From assembly GCF_001544915.2 (NCBI RefSeq), contig NZ_FCOE02000004.1, forward strand, positions 310,001 through 374,000: a DNA stretch of 64,000 bases, written 5' to 3'. The notes under the pieces are model-generated. The model made no database searches. It was not told where the DNA came from and worked only from the letters and a program-made list of their open reading frames with translations. Positions 18,792 through 28,789 of the stretch are shown piece by piece (the first letter of the stretch is position 1; each line of letters starts with the position of its first letter). The DNA is from Caballeronia pedi (GTDB taxonomy: Bacteria > Pseudomonadota > Gammaproteobacteria > Burkholderiales > Burkholderiaceae). The translations under genes and the position numbers were made by a program.

Positions 18792-21437
18792 TTAACTCGT
18801 CTTCTTCGCCGCAGTCTTCCTGACCGCCGCCTTCTTCGCGGGCGCCTTCTTCGCCGCGGTCTTCGCCGAGGTGGTCTTGGCGGCGACGGCGACATCGCTG
18901 TCGCCGCTGTCATCGCCGCTGTCCGCCTGTGCTTCCGCCGACGCGCCACGCTTGGCCGCCGTCTTCGCCGCCGGCTTGCCTTCCTTCTTCTCGAACTCGA
19001 AGCCGATCTTGCCGTCCGGCTGCTTCACGAGAAACGCCTTGAAGTTGCGCCCGGTGCGCGACGACTTGAAGTTCGTCAGCAGGTCCGTACGGCCTTCGTT
19101 CAGCAGCTTTTGCATCTGTTCGCGGGCGATTTCCTGCTGGAGAATCACCTTGCCCGAACGGAAGTCGCAAGTCTTCGGGTTCGAGACAAAGTTCTCGCAC
19201 ACGTAGCTCATGCCGTGCTCGAACACGCGCGACTGGCACTTCGGACACGCGCCGACCGGCGTTTGCTCGGAGAAATCGGGCGGCTCGCCGTCTTCGCCGC
19301 CATTGTCCTGACCGAAATCGAATTCGAGCTTGTAGTTCTTGATCTCGTCGTCGAGCGCGAGCTTGAGAATCGCCGAGAACGGACGGCCCATCTTGCTGCG
19401 GAAGCCCGACAGCGGCCCGATGGTTTTCTCGCGCAACAATTCCTCGACTTCCGGGATTTCGAACTGTCGACCGCCCGGAATCTTCGAAATCGAGAACTCG
19501 CACTTCGTGCACGCAAACCGGCGATAGTTTTCCTTCACCTGCGCGCCGCAGTTCGGGCACGGCGTTTCGAGTGTCGCGTAATCGCCGGGAATCGTGTCGG
19601 AGTCGTATTCCTTCGCGCGCTTGACGATGGTCTGCGTCATCCGCGCGATTTCCTGCATGAAGGTATCGCGATGCAGGCTGCCGCGCTCCATCTGCGAAAG
19701 CTTGTGCTCCCACTGGCCGGTCAGTTCGGGCGCGGTCAGTTCCTCGACGCCGAGGCCGCGCAGCAAGGTCATCAACTGGAACGCCTTCGCCGTCGGGATC
19801 AGTTCGCGGCCTTCGCGCACCATGTACTTCTCGCCGAGCAGACCTTCGATGATCGCCGCGCGCGTCGCCGGCGTGCCGAGACCCTTTGCGGCCATCGCGT
19901 CGCGCAGTTCTTCGTCTTCGACGAGCTTGCCCGCGCCTTCCATCGCCGAAAGCAGCGACGCTTCGTTGTAGCGCGCGGGCGGTTTGGTCACGAGACCGTG
20001 GGCCTCGACCTTTTCGACATCGACCTTTTCGTCCTTCTGCACCGGCACGAGATTGCCTTCCTCGCCCGCGGCCTCGCGACCGTAGATCTGCAGCCAGCCC
20101 GGCTCGACGAGCACCTTGCCTTCCGTCTTGAAGTGATGCCCCGAGACTTCGGTGATGCGTGTCGTCACCAGATATTCTGCCGCCGGGAAGAATACCGACA
20201 GGAAGCGCTTCACGACCAGGTCGTACAGCTTCTGCTCGGGCTCGGACAGCGACTTCGGCGCCTGCAGCGTCGGGATGATGGCGAAGTGATCGCTGATCTT
20301 CGAGTTATCGAAGATGCGCTTGTTCGGCTTCACCCAGGCCTTGTCGAGCACCTGCTTCGCGAAAGGCAGATAGTTGTTGCTTTCCTTGAGCATGGTCATC
20401 GTGTCCTTGACCGTGTTCAGGTAGTCCTCGGGCAGCGCGCGCGCATCGGTACGCGGATAGGTCAGGACCTTGTGCTTCTCGTACAACGCCTGCGCGAGGC
20501 CGAGCGTGTTCTTCGCGGAGAAACCGAAGCGGCCGTTGGCTTCGCGCTGCAGGCTCGTCAGATCGAAGAGCAGCGGCGACATTTGCGTCGACGGCTTCGA
20601 TTCTTCCGTTACCGTGCCGATCTTGCCGCGGCAGGCCGCGACGACCGTTTCCGCGGCCGCGAGACTCCACAGGCGCGAATCGCGCTGTTCGGGATCGTTT
20701 TCGACGCGCTTGAACTTCGGATCGAACCAGCGGCCTTCGTACAGGCCCTTCGCGGCGATGAATTCGGCGCGCACTTCCCAATAGTCGCGCGGCACGAAAC
20801 GGCGAATTTTCTCTTCACGTTCGACGACGATCGACAACGTTGGCGTCTGAACGCGACCGACCGTGGTCAGGAAGAAACCGCCGCCCTTGCTGTTGAACGC
20901 GGTCATCGCGCGCGTGCCGTTGATGCCGACGAGCCAGTCTGCTTCCGAGCGGCAGCGGGCGGCGTCGGCGAGCGGCTGCATGTCGGCGTCGCTGCGCAGA
21001 TGCGCGAAGCCATCGCGGATCGCGGCAGGCGTCATCGATTGCAGCCACAGGCGTTGCACCGGCTGTTTGGCCTTCGCGTGCTGCGCGATCAGGCGGAAGA
21101 TTAGTTCCCCCTCGCGCCCCGCGTCGCACGCGTTGATGAGGCGCTCGATATCCTTGCGCTTCATCAGCTTGGTCAGCACCTTCAGGCGCGACTCGCTTTT
21201 CGCGATCGGATTCAGGTCGAAATGCGGCGGAATGACGGGCAGATTGGCGAAGCTCCATTTGCCGCGCTTGACGTCGTACTCTTCCGGCGCAGCGATCTCG
21301 AGCAGGTGGCCGACCGCGGACGAGAGCACATAGTCGTCGCTCTCGTAGTACTCGTCATGCTTGGTGAAGCCGCCCAGCGCACGCGCGATGTCGTTCGCGA
21401 CGGAGGGCTTCTCGGCGATGATCAGGGCTTTGGACAT
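18792..21437 (-). CDS. topB: DNA topoisomerase III
   Basis: Type IA topoisomerase that decatenates and relaxes DNA through a transient 5'-phosphotyrosine link. The 881-residue product has the TOPRIM motifs IIAEKPSVANDIARALGG and NACDAGREGELIF (102-114), TTVGRVQTPTLSIVV, and the catalytic tyrosine Y327 in LTYPRTDARALP. The C-terminal third carries zinc-ribbon pairs (CPNCGAQV...CTKC; CPKCQ...) absent from the shorter E. coli TopB (653). It ends in a Lys/Ala-rich tail resembling histone H1, probably for DNA binding. It leads a minus-strand group with a thioredoxin-like gene and dprA upstream. Confidence 0.95.
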   Translation of the reverse strand: MSKALIIAEKPSVANDIARALGGFTKHDEYYESDDYVLSSAVGHLLEIAAPEEYDVKRGKWSFANLPVIPPHFDLNPIAKSESRLKVLTKLMKRKDIERLINACDAGREGELIFRLIAQHAKAKQPVQRLWLQSMTPAAIRDGFAHLRSDADMQPLADAARCRSEADWLVGINGTRAMTAFNSKGGGFFLTTVGRVQTPTLSIVVEREEKIRRFVPRDYWEVRAEFIAAKGLYEGRWFDPKFKRVENDPEQRDSRLWSLAAAETVVAACRGKIGTVTEESKPSTQMSPLLFDLTSLQREANGRFGFSAKNTLGLAQALYEKHKVLTYPRTDARALPEDYLNTVKDTMTMLKESNNYLPFAKQVLDKAWVKPNKRIFDNSKISDHFAIIPTLQAPKSLSEPEQKLYDLVVKRFLSVFFPAAEYLVTTRITEVSGHHFKTEGKVLVEPGWLQIYGREAAGEEGNLVPVQKDEKVDVEKVEAHGLVTKPPARYNEASLLSAMEGAGKLVEDEELRDAMAAKGLGTPATRAAIIEGLLGEKYMVREGRELIPTAKAFQLMTLLRGLGVEELTAPELTGQWEHKLSQMERGSLHRDTFMQEIARMTQTIVKRAKEYDSDTIPGDYATLETPCPNCGAQVKENYRRFACTKCEFSISKIPGGRQFEIPEVEELLREKTIGPLSGFRSKMGRPFSAILKLALDDEIKNYKLEFDFGQDNGGEDGEPPDFSEQTPVGACPKCQSRVFEHGMSYVCENFVSNPKTCDFRSGKVILQQEIAREQMQKLLNEGRTDLLTNFKSSRTGRNFKAFLVKQPDGKIGFEFEKKEGKPAAKTAAKRGASAEAQADSGDDSGDSDVAVAAKTTSAKTAAKKAPAKKAAVRKTAAKKTS

Positions 21438-21607
21438 GACTCAAAAAGTTGGTAACTGGCAGCGGCCCGGTTTGGACTGCTTTAACGACCGCTTTATAGC
21501 ACACGCTTTGCGCGGCGGGCGTCGAAGCTCGTATCGGGGCGTTTCAATTTCCGGCTCGCGAAGCGCATGGCGAGAAGCGCAAAAAGCGCGTTTCGCGTGC
21601 GTCGCGA

Positions 21608-21985
21608 TCAGGCCGTGGCAAGCGCCGGACGCAGTTTCGGCGCGCCGACCATGCCCGGCAGCGCGGTCAGATCGGTCAGCATTCGACCGACGATAGACGC
21701 CTGCGGCAGCACCGTGCCGAAAAATCGCGTCGTGACGGCATCCTCGATCAGGATGGTAGGAAAATTTTCCACGTCGAGGTCGTCGAAGCGGTCGGCGTGA
21801 TTCTCGATATCGATCCACGCGAAGCAGATCTCCGGATGCGCGTCCGCCAGCCTGTCGAAGCCTTCGCGATATTCGCGACAGGTGCCGCACCATTCCGCGC
21901 ACAGACAGGCGACGAACAGCGTGCCGGGCACGGCGATGCGCTCCGCGATGCGATCGGCATCGGTATCGAGATTCAGCGCGGACAT
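21608..21985 (-). CDS. Thioredoxin-fold protein
   Basis: Small redox protein of about 125 residues with a WCGTC active site (CxxC) followed by REYREGFDRLA and the cis-proline segment NFPTILI, the thioredoxin fold in order. No signal peptide, so likely cytoplasmic. The start (first base 21985, MSALNLDTDADRIAERI) follows the domain; the nearest AGGA is about 14 nt upstream, so a start further upstream cannot be excluded. It lies between dprA and topB on the same strand. No partner reductase lies nearby. Confidence 0.85.
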   Translation of the reverse strand: MSALNLDTDADRIAERIAVPGTLFVACLCAEWCGTCREYREGFDRLADAHPEICFAWIDIENHADRFDDLDVENFPTILIEDAVTTRFFGTVLPQASIVGRMLTDLTALPGMVGAPKLRPALATA

Positions 21986-22060
21986 GGCGGGTGCGAAATC
22001 CTTTTTTGGTATCGACTGCGGGGACGGCTCATTTTTCCGCGAATGTAGCACGACGCGGCA

Positions 22061-23266
22061 TCACGGGCGCTCCACCGCCGCGTAGCGGCCGCCCGCGAGC
22101 GCGGCCACACGCCCCGACAGTTCGAGTTGCAGCAGTGCGCCTTGCAGCGCCGCGCCGTCCAGATCGGTGCGCGTCGCGAGGATTTCAAGCGTCGCGGGCG
22201 CGTGGCCGAGGGCGTCGAGAACGCGGTTGGCCTCGTCGCTCGGGGCGGATTCAGGCACGCGCGCCGACGCCCACGATCCGCTGACCGGACGCGGCTTCGC
22301 GCGTTTCGCCGCAGTCACGGCCGCGCTCGCGGAGGAGAAGCCGAACTCTTCGAGCACGTCCTCGGGCGTTTCGACCAGCTTCGCGCCCTGTTTGATCAAC
22401 CGATGACAGCCCTGCGACAGCGGCGCATGAACGGAACCGGGCATGGCGAAGACATCGCGCCCCATTTCGTTGGCAAGACGCGCGGTGATGAGCGAGCCGG
22501 ACCGCATCGCGGCCTCCACGATCAGCACGCCGCCCGACAAACCCGCGATCAGCCGGTTGCGCTGCGGAAAGTTCGCCGAGCGCGCGGGCGTGCCCAGTGG
22601 CCATTCGGAGAGGATCGCGCCGTCGCGGGCGATTTCATGCGCGAGCGTGTGATGCGCCGCCGGATACACGAGGTCGGCGCCGGTGCCGATCACCGAAATC
22701 GTGCCGGTTGCGCCCTCCAGCGCGCCGCGATGCGCCGACGCGTCGATGCCGAGCGCGAGACCGGACACCACTGCGAGCCCGGCATCCGACAGCACGCGGG
22801 CGAAGCGCCGCGCATCCTCGAGTCCTTGCGGCGTCGCGTGCCGGCTGCCGACGATGGCGACCGCGCGCGCCTGAAGCAGCTCGAGCCGGCCTTTCGCGTA
22901 GAGCAGCGGCGGCGGGTCCGGCATGGTGAGAAGCGCCTGCGGATAGCCGGCGTCCGCGAGCGTCAGCAGGTGATTGCCCGGCTCGGACGTCCACGCCAGC
23001 GCCGCTTCAATATAGTGCTCGAATGCAACGCCTTCGATCTCGGGCGGCGGCGCGAGGACGGCCTCGGCGGCGCTGGCATCGGCGGTTTCGGCCAGCGACG
23101 CGAAACTCTCCGACAACACTTCGCGCGGTCCGCCGAAAGCACCGAGCAGCGTGCGCAGCGCGAGCGGCCGCAGCCCCTTCGCGTGCGCGAGCCGCAGCCA
23201 GGCGCGCAGTTCTTCGGCATCGAGTATGGAGGCGGCTTCCTCGGTCGGCAGGGCGGCGGTCGTCAT
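22061..23266 (-). CDS. dprA: DNA processing protein DprA
   Basis: Recombination mediator that loads RecA on incoming single-stranded DNA during natural transformation. The 401-residue product has the Rossmann-like DNA-binding domain (about 115-320) with VGSRHATPQG, SGLALGIDASAHRGAL, FPQRNRLIAGLS and VEAAMRSGSL. A C-terminal winged-helix domain follows a short linker. It is divergent from def. Presence of dprA alone does not prove competence. Confidence 0.94.
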   Translation of the reverse strand: MTTAALPTEEAASILDAEELRAWLRLAHAKGLRPLALRTLLGAFGGPREVLSESFASLAETADASAAEAVLAPPPEIEGVAFEHYIEAALAWTSEPGNHLLTLADAGYPQALLTMPDPPPLLYAKGRLELLQARAVAIVGSRHATPQGLEDARRFARVLSDAGLAVVSGLALGIDASAHRGALEGATGTISVIGTGADLVYPAAHHTLAHEIARDGAILSEWPLGTPARSANFPQRNRLIAGLSGGVLIVEAAMRSGSLITARLANEMGRDVFAMPGSVHAPLSQGCHRLIKQGAKLVETPEDVLEEFGFSSASAAVTAAKRAKPRPVSGSWASARVPESAPSDEANRVLDALGHAPATLEILATRTDLDGAALQGALLQLELSGRVAALAGGRYAAVERP

Positions 23267-23466
23267 GTTAAGATTTTTGATCCGGAACAGATTAAGAATC
23301 GTCGCTCAGGCTTCAGTCTCAGGCCCGCAGCGACGCCATTGGCCGCTTGCCGGCGGCGTTGAATCCACTGGATTCGCCCGCATATCTTCGGCATGCCGGC
23401 ACTCACCCGCAACCTGGCCGAATGGCCGATTTACACGCGTCGCGGCGCGCGTAGACAATCCGAATC

Positions 23467-23970
23467 ATGGCTCTGCTCAAGATACTCAACTACCCGGACA
23501 AGCGGCTGAACAAGGTGGCGAAGCCCGTCGCCGTGGTCGATGACCGCATCCGCAAGCTCGTCGCCGACATGGCCGAGACGATGTACGCCGCGCCCGGCGT
23601 CGGCCTCGCCGCGACCCAGGTGGACGTGCACGAGCGCGTGATCGTGATCGACGTTTCGGACACGCACAACGAACTGATGGTCTTTATCAATCCGGAACTC
23701 GTCTGGACCAGCGACCAGAAGAAGGAATGGGAAGAGGGCTGCCTGTCGGTGCCGGGTATTTACGACTTCGTCGAGCGCCCCGACAAGGTGCGCGTGAAGG
23801 CGCTGAACGAAAAGGGCGAGACCTTCGAGCTCGACTGCGACGATCTGCTCGCGGTGTGCATCCAGCACGAGATGGATCATCTGGCGGGTCACGTGTTCGT
23901 CGAATATCTGTCGTCGCTCAAGCAGACGCGCATTCGCGGCAAGATGAAGAAGCTGGAAAAGGCGCTGTAA
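23467..23970 (+). CDS. def: Peptide deformylase
   Basis: Metalloenzyme that removes the formyl group from the initiator methionine of nascent proteins. The 167-residue product has the three family motifs: GVGLAATQ (about 45-52), EGCLSVP (about 90-96) and QHEMDHLAG (about 132-140). The cysteine of motif 2 and the two histidines of motif 3 bind the metal. It is 3 bp upstream of fmt, so the enzymes that add and remove the formyl group form one unit. Confidence 0.98.
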   Translation: MALLKILNYPDKRLNKVAKPVAVVDDRIRKLVADMAETMYAAPGVGLAATQVDVHERVIVIDVSDTHNELMVFINPELVWTSDQKKEWEEGCLSVPGIYDFVERPDKVRVKALNEKGETFELDCDDLLAVCIQHEMDHLAGHVFVEYLSSLKQTRIRGKMKKLEKAL

Positions 23971-23973
23971 CCG

Positions 23974-24948
23974 ATGACTCAACCGTTGCGCGTGGTTTTC
24001 GCCGGGACGCCGGAATTCGCTGCCGCCGCGCTCGCGGCCATTCATGCGGCCGGATTTTCGGTGCCGCTCGTGCTGACGCAGCCCGACCGTCCCGCCGGAC
24101 GCGGCATGAAACTGACGGCGAGTCCGGTCAAGCGCTTCGCCGTGGAAAAGGGGCTCAAGGTCGCGCAGCCTGCTTCGCTGCGCCGCGCGGGCAAGTATCC
24201 GCAGGAAGCGGCGGAAGCCATCGACCTGTTGCGCGCGACGCCTCACGACGTGATGGTCGTCGCGGCTTATGGGCTGATCCTGCCGCAGGAAGTGCTCGAT
24301 ATCCCGCCGCGCGGCGCGATCAATATTCACGCGTCGCTGTTGCCGCGCTGGCGTGGCGCCGCGCCGATCCATCGCGCGATCGAAGCGGGCGACGCCGAAA
24401 CCGGCATCACGCTGATGCAGATGGACGCCGGCCTCGACACCGGCGCAATGATCCGCGAAGCGCGCACGCCGATTCTTCCCGACGACACCACCGCCACGCT
24501 GCACGACCGGCTCGCGCAAATGGGCGCCGAGCTGATCGTCGCGGGATTGAGCGATCTCGAACGCGACGGCGCGCTGCCGTCCACGCCGCAACCGGAAGAC
24601 GGCACGACGTACGCCGAAAAGATCGCGAAAAACGAGGCCGCGCTCGACTGGCGGCGTCCGGCAGTAGAGCTAGCGCGCCAGATTCGCGCGTTCGATCCGT
24701 TTCCCGGCGCGTTCGGCACGCTCGACAACGCCGCGATCAAGATCTGGTCCGCGCTGCCAGTCGATGCTTCGTCGGGCGCGGAACCCGGCACGATCACCGA
24801 AGTTTCGTCGGACGGAATCATCGTGGCCTGTGGCGGCGGCGCGCTGAAGCTCACGCAATTGCAGAAACCCGGTGGCAAGCGCCTGCCCGTGCGCGAATTT
24901 CTCGCGGGCGCGCCGCTCGCGAAGGGCCAGCGTTTCGCACTTCAGTAA
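23974..24948 (+). CDS. fmt: Methionyl-tRNA formyltransferase
   Basis: Transfers a formyl group from 10-formyl-THF to initiator Met-tRNA. The 324-residue product has [14 protein letters not shown] at the N-terminus, [20 protein letters not shown] with the catalytic Asn-His (about 109-111), and [19 protein letters not shown]-terminal OB-like domain for tRNA binding starts near 205. It begins 3 bp after the def stop. Confidence 0.98.
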   Translation: MTQPLRVVFAGTPEFAAAALAAIHAAGFSVPLVLTQPDRPAGRGMKLTASPVKRFAVEKGLKVAQPASLRRAGKYPQEAAEAIDLLRATPHDVMVVAAYGLILPQEVLDIPPRGAINIHASLLPRWRGAAPIHRAIEAGDAETGITLMQMDAGLDTGAMIREARTPILPDDTTATLHDRLAQMGAELIVAGLSDLERDGALPSTPQPEDGTTYAEKIAKNEAALDWRRPAVELARQIRAFDPFPGAFGTLDNAAIKIWSALPVDASSGAEPGTITEVSSDGIIVACGGGALKLTQLQKPGGKRLPVREFLAGAPLAKGQRFALQ

Positions 24949-25018
24949 AGGACGGCGGAACAGGCGCGGCGCTAAAATAAATAGCTGTCAACACGCGCCC
25001 GTCTGTCTGGAGTTTCCG

Positions 25019-25666
25019 ATGCTCGGCATTACCGGTTTCACCTTCTTCCTCATCGCAGTTTTCCTGCTCAACGTCACGCCCGGCCCCGACACCGCGTACA
25101 TCGTCGGGCGAAGTGTCGCGCAGGGACGCGGCGCGGGCATCGTGTCGGCGCTCGGCATTTCCGCGGGTTGCATCGTTCATACGCTGGCGTGCGCGTTCGG
25201 CCTGACGGCGATTCTCGCAGCATCGGCAACGGCGTTCACCGTCGTGAAGATTGCCGGCGCGATTTATCTGATTTATCTCGGCGTGCGGCTCATTTTCGCG
25301 AAACACGACGACGCGGAAGCCGCGCATCCGGCGCAGGCGAACGAAAAAGCCGCGCCCAAATCGCTGCGCCAGCTTTTCGCGCAAGGCTTCGTCACGAACG
25401 TGCTGAACCCGAAGGTCGTGCTGTTCTTCGTGTCGTTCTTTCCGCAGTTCGTCGCCGCCGACAGCCAGCACAAGACGCTCGCGTTCCTGACGCTCGGCAT
25501 TGTTTTCATCGCGATGAGCACGGTCTGGAACAGTTTCGTCGCGTGGATCGCGGGGAGCGTCACCGAGCGCTTCGCGGGCAGATCGGGCGTGAAAAAGTGG
25601 CTGGATCGCGGCGTCGGCAGCGCGTTCGTGGGCCTCGGCATCAAGCTCGCGACTTCGCATCGATAA
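25019..25666 (+). CDS. LysE/RhtB-family exporter
   Basis: Inner-membrane exporter of amino acids or related metabolites. The 215-residue product has six predicted membrane segments and the family signature LNVTPGPDTAYIVGRSVAQG (about 16-35), followed by GISAGCIVHTLACAFGL and NPKVVLFFVSFFPQFV. ATG 25019 has GGAG 8 nt upstream. It lies between fmt and htpX, with its own small upstream spacer. Substrate unknown. Confidence 0.9.
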   Translation: MLGITGFTFFLIAVFLLNVTPGPDTAYIVGRSVAQGRGAGIVSALGISAGCIVHTLACAFGLTAILAASATAFTVVKIAGAIYLIYLGVRLIFAKHDDAEAAHPAQANEKAAPKSLRQLFAQGFVTNVLNPKVVLFFVSFFPQFVAADSQHKTLAFLTLGIVFIAMSTVWNSFVAWIAGSVTERFAGRSGVKKWLDRGVGSAFVGLGIKLATSHR

Positions 25667-25681
25667 ATCGCGCAACTGCGG

Positions 25682-25708
25682 ATTGAATTATTGCCGGGTG
25701 CCCCTATC
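25682..25708 (+). promoter_or_regulatory. Possible sigma-32 (heat-shock) promoter of htpX
   Basis: ATTGAA at 25682-25687 and CCCCTATC at 25701-25708 with a 13-bp spacer resemble the heat-shock pattern CTTGAA / CCCCATNT, about 90 bp upstream of htpX. HtpX is a stress-induced protease in E. coli, so the match makes sense, but it is based on the motif alone. Confidence 0.4.
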
Positions 25709-25798
25709 TAACATTTTGCTTACAATTGTCGTCCCGGTCATGTCGGCCGGGGCAACCGCGCACTTCGCGCAGCGTATCAAGGGAGAGGAGCTCCGGAC

Positions 25799-26653
25799 AT
25801 GTTCAACTGGGTCAAAACCGCGATGCTGATGGCTGCGATCACGGCCCTCTTTGTCGTGATCGGCGGAATGATCGGCGGGTCGAAGGGCATGATGCTCGCG
25901 CTGATTGTCGCGCTCGGCATGAATTTCTTTTCGTACTGGTTCTCGGACAAGATGGTCCTGCGCATGTACAACGCGCAGGAAGTCGACGAAACCACCGCGC
26001 CGCAGTTCTATCGCATGGTGCGCGAACTTGCCACGCGTGCTCAGTTGCCGATGCCGCGCGTCTATCTGATCAACGAAGACGCGCCGAACGCGTTCGCGAC
26101 GGGCCGCAATCCCGAGCACGCGGCGGTCGCGGCGACCACGGGCATTCTGCGCGTGCTGTCCGAGCGCGAAATGCGCGGCGTGATGGCGCACGAACTGGCG
26201 CACGTGAAGCATCGCGACATCCTGATCTCGACGATCTCCGCGACGATGGCCGGCGCGATTTCCGCGCTCGCCAACTTCGCGATGTTTTTCGGCGGGCGCG
26301 ACGGCGAAGGCCGTCCGTCGAATCCGATCGCGAGCATTCTGGTGGCGATTCTCGCGCCGATCGCGGGCGCGCTGATCCAGATGGCGATTTCCCGCGCGCG
26401 CGAATTCGAAGCCGATCGCGGCGGCGCGGAGATTTCGGGCGATCCGCAAGCGCTCGCAAGCGCGCTGGAGAAGATCCACGCCTACGCCTCCGGCGTGCCC
26501 TTCCCGACGGCGGAAGCGCATCCGGCGACCGCGCAGATGATGATCATGAATCCGCTCTCGGGCGGCGGCATCGCGAATCTGTTCTCGACGCACCCGGCGA
26601 CGGAAGAGCGCGTCGCGCGTCTGATGGAGATGGCGCGCACGGGCCGCATCTGA
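25799..26653 (+). CDS. htpX: Membrane protease HtpX
   Basis: Zinc metalloprotease (M48B) of the inner membrane that degrades misfolded membrane proteins. The 284-residue product has two N-terminal membrane segments (about 5-50), the catalytic motif [10 protein letters not shown] (about 138-147, HExxH), two further hydrophobic helices, and the third zinc ligand in [23 protein letters not shown] just upstream gives a strong ribosome-binding site. A heat-shock-like promoter lies before it and a terminator after it, so it is probably its own transcription unit. Confidence 0.96.
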   Translation: MFNWVKTAMLMAAITALFVVIGGMIGGSKGMMLALIVALGMNFFSYWFSDKMVLRMYNAQEVDETTAPQFYRMVRELATRAQLPMPRVYLINEDAPNAFATGRNPEHAAVAATTGILRVLSEREMRGVMAHELAHVKHRDILISTISATMAGAISALANFAMFFGGRDGEGRPSNPIASILVAILAPIAGALIQMAISRAREFEADRGGAEISGDPQALASALEKIHAYASGVPFPTAEAHPATAQMMIMNPLSGGGIANLFSTHPATEERVARLMEMARTGRI

Positions 26654-26671
26654 CGCGCCCGATGTCGTAAC

Positions 26672-26706
26672 GAAGGCCGTTCCGGTTGGCGCCGGAGCGG
26701 CCTTTT
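26672..26706 (+). terminator. Terminator after htpX
   Basis: AGGCCGTTCCGG (26674-26685) pairs with CCGGAGCGGCCT (26692-26703), 12 bp with one G-T pair, then T-run 26702-26706. Confidence 0.85.
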
Positions 26707-26807
26707 TCGTGAACGGAGGCCGCCCGCCCGGGCGCGCGATCCCCTCAAGTTACAATCCCCGTTCACGCAAGCCGCGCGCTTGGCCGTCTCACCGTTTCCG
26801 TTTCTTC

Positions 26808-28196
26808 ATGACCGACAAGCCTTCCCGCCGGCACACCGCCGCCCATCACCGCCTGAGCGTGCTGAAACTCGCGCCCGACTCGCTCGCGTTCGCGCTCGAT
26901 TGCGCGGCGCAAGCCGTGGGCGCCGTGCGCGCGGGTTCGGCGCTGCCGGCCGCGCTGCAGACGGTCAGCGCGTCGGCGAAACACGCGGTGGCGCGCGGCG
27001 CGGTGCAGGACATCGCGTATCGCGCGATGCGCCGCCTCGCGCTCGCCGATGCGCTGCTGCACAAGCTCGTGAAGAAAGCGCCGCCGCCGCATGTGGCGAA
27101 CGTGCTCGTCTGCGCGTTCACGCTGTTGACGGACGACGAAGCGCACGCGGCCTACGCGCCCTTTACCGTCGTCGATCAGGCCGTGAGCGCGATCGCCGCG
27201 CGCCGCGAATTCTCGTTCGCGAAGGGCCTGGTCAACGCCGTGCTGCGCAACTTCCTGCGCGAGCGCGACGCACTCATCGACGAAGCGCGCACGAATCCCG
27301 TGGCGCGCTGGAACTATCCGCAATGGTGGATCGACGCCGTGAAGCGCGGCCAGCCCGAAGCATGGGAACGCATCCTCGAAGCGGGCAACGCGCAAGGGCC
27401 GCTCACGCTGCGCGTGAATGCGCGGCACGCCAGCGTCGATGAATATCTCGCGCGCCTCGCGGACGTACATATCGATGCCGAAGCCGTGGGCCTGCACGCC
27501 GTGCGTCTGAAAACGCCGATGCCCGTCGAGCGCATTCCGGGCTTCGACGAAGGCGTCGTGTCGGTGCAGGACGCGGGCGCTCAACGCGCGGCGCAATTGC
27601 TCGACGTGAAGGACGGCATGCGCGTGCTCGACGCGTGCGCCGCGCCGGGCGGCAAAACGGGACATATTCTCGAACTCGCGAACGTCGAGCTGATCGCGCT
27701 CGAAAGCGATGCCGAGCGCGCGGGCCGCATCGAACAGAATCTGCAGCGCCTGAAACTCGACGCGCGGATCACGGTGGGCGATGCGGGCGATCCCGCGCAA
27801 TGGTTCGACGGCGCGCCGTTCGATCGCATTCTCGCGGACGTGCCGTGCTCGGCGTCGGGCATCGTGCGGCGTCATCCGGATATCCGCTGGCTGCGGCGCG
27901 CGTCGGACATCGAAGCGCTGGTCGCCGAGCAGCGGCGCATCTTGAGCGCGCTGTGGCCGCTCGTCGCGAAGGGCGGCGAGTTGCTCTACGTGACGTGTTC
28001 CATCTTTCCCGAGGAGGGCGAAGATCAGGCCCGCTGGTTTGGAGCCGCGCATGAAGATGCGGTACGATTGGACGCGCCGGGGCAATTGTTACCGACAGCG
28101 GCGCGCGCGAGCGCGGGCGCGGTGCAAGACTCACCGGCCGGTACAAATATCGCGGACCACGACGGATTCTTCTACGCGCGCTTTCAGAAACGGTGA
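26808..28196 (+). CDS. rsmB: 16S rRNA m5C967 methyltransferase RsmB
   Basis: SAM-dependent methyltransferase that makes m5C967 in 16S rRNA. The 462-residue product has an N-terminal NusB-like RNA-binding domain (about 20-150). The Rossmann methyltransferase domain follows, with DACAAPGGKTGHILEL (SAM site), LADVPCSASGIVRRHPDIRW (catalytic cysteine in DVPCSASG) and YVTCSIFPEEGEDQ (second cysteine). ATG 26808 gives the family N-terminus. Its last 4 bp overlap the next gene's GTGA start, so it is coupled to the DUF4390-ntrYX unit. Confidence 0.95.
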   Translation: MTDKPSRRHTAAHHRLSVLKLAPDSLAFALDCAAQAVGAVRAGSALPAALQTVSASAKHAVARGAVQDIAYRAMRRLALADALLHKLVKKAPPPHVANVLVCAFTLLTDDEAHAAYAPFTVVDQAVSAIAARREFSFAKGLVNAVLRNFLRERDALIDEARTNPVARWNYPQWWIDAVKRGQPEAWERILEAGNAQGPLTLRVNARHASVDEYLARLADVHIDAEAVGLHAVRLKTPMPVERIPGFDEGVVSVQDAGAQRAAQLLDVKDGMRVLDACAAPGGKTGHILELANVELIALESDAERAGRIEQNLQRLKLDARITVGDAGDPAQWFDGAPFDRILADVPCSASGIVRRHPDIRWLRRASDIEALVAEQRRILSALWPLVAKGGELLYVTCSIFPEEGEDQARWFGAAHEDAVRLDAPGQLLPTAARASAGAVQDSPAGTNIADHDGFFYARFQKR

Positions 28197-28789
28197 CGAT
28201 CAAACGCTTTTTTCCGCTTCGGCTCGCGGCTGTCATCTGGACTGCGCTGGCGCTCTGGCTGACGTTCATCGTGGCCGAACCCGCGTTTGCCGAGACGATC
28301 GCCGTGCAGCGTGCGTCGCTGCAGGCCGACAACGCCGGCTGGAGCCTCGACGCGCACTTCGACTTCGACCTCAACAACAGCCTCGAAGAAGCCGTGAACC
28401 GCAGCGTGCCGCTCTATTTCACAGTCGACTTCGCGCTGTCGCGGCCGCGCTGGTACTGGTTCGACGAAGAACCGGTCAACGTGTCGCAGAGCATCCGCCT
28501 TTCCTATCAGCCGCTCACGAACGAATATCGCGTATCGACGGGTGGCCTGCAGTTGCGTTTCGCGTCGCTGAATGAAGCGCTCGCGGTCATCAAGCATGTG
28601 ACCTCGTGGCATGTCATCGATCGAAACCAGGTACATGGCGGCGAAACCTATACCGCATCGGTGCGCATGCAACTCGACATTGCATTGATGCCCAAGCCGT
28701 TCCAGATCGACGCGGTGAACAATCGCGACTGGAACCTCTCCTCGGACTGGAAGCGTTTTACTTTTACGGCGGCAGAACGTGCGAAATAG
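28193..28789 (+). CDS. DUF4390 exported protein
   Basis: Secreted protein of unknown function. The 198-residue product has an N-terminal signal segment (about 8-33, hydrophobic, then EPAFAETIAV as probable cleavage region). A beta-rich domain follows with RPRWYWFDEEPVNVSQSIRL and SYQPLTNEYRVSTGGL. It starts at GTG 28193 overlapping the rsmB stop and runs into the sensor kinase gene. Genes of this family commonly sit between rsmB and an NtrY-type kinase in beta-proteobacteria, which suggests a periplasmic role linked to that sensor. This is inference. Confidence 0.85.
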   Translation: MTIKRFFPLRLAAVIWTALALWLTFIVAEPAFAETIAVQRASLQADNAGWSLDAHFDFDLNNSLEEAVNRSVPLYFTVDFALSRPRWYWFDEEPVNVSQSIRLSYQPLTNEYRVSTGGLQLRFASLNEALAVIKHVTSWHVIDRNQVHGGETYTASVRMQLDIALMPKPFQIDAVNNRDWNLSSDWKRFTFTAAERAK

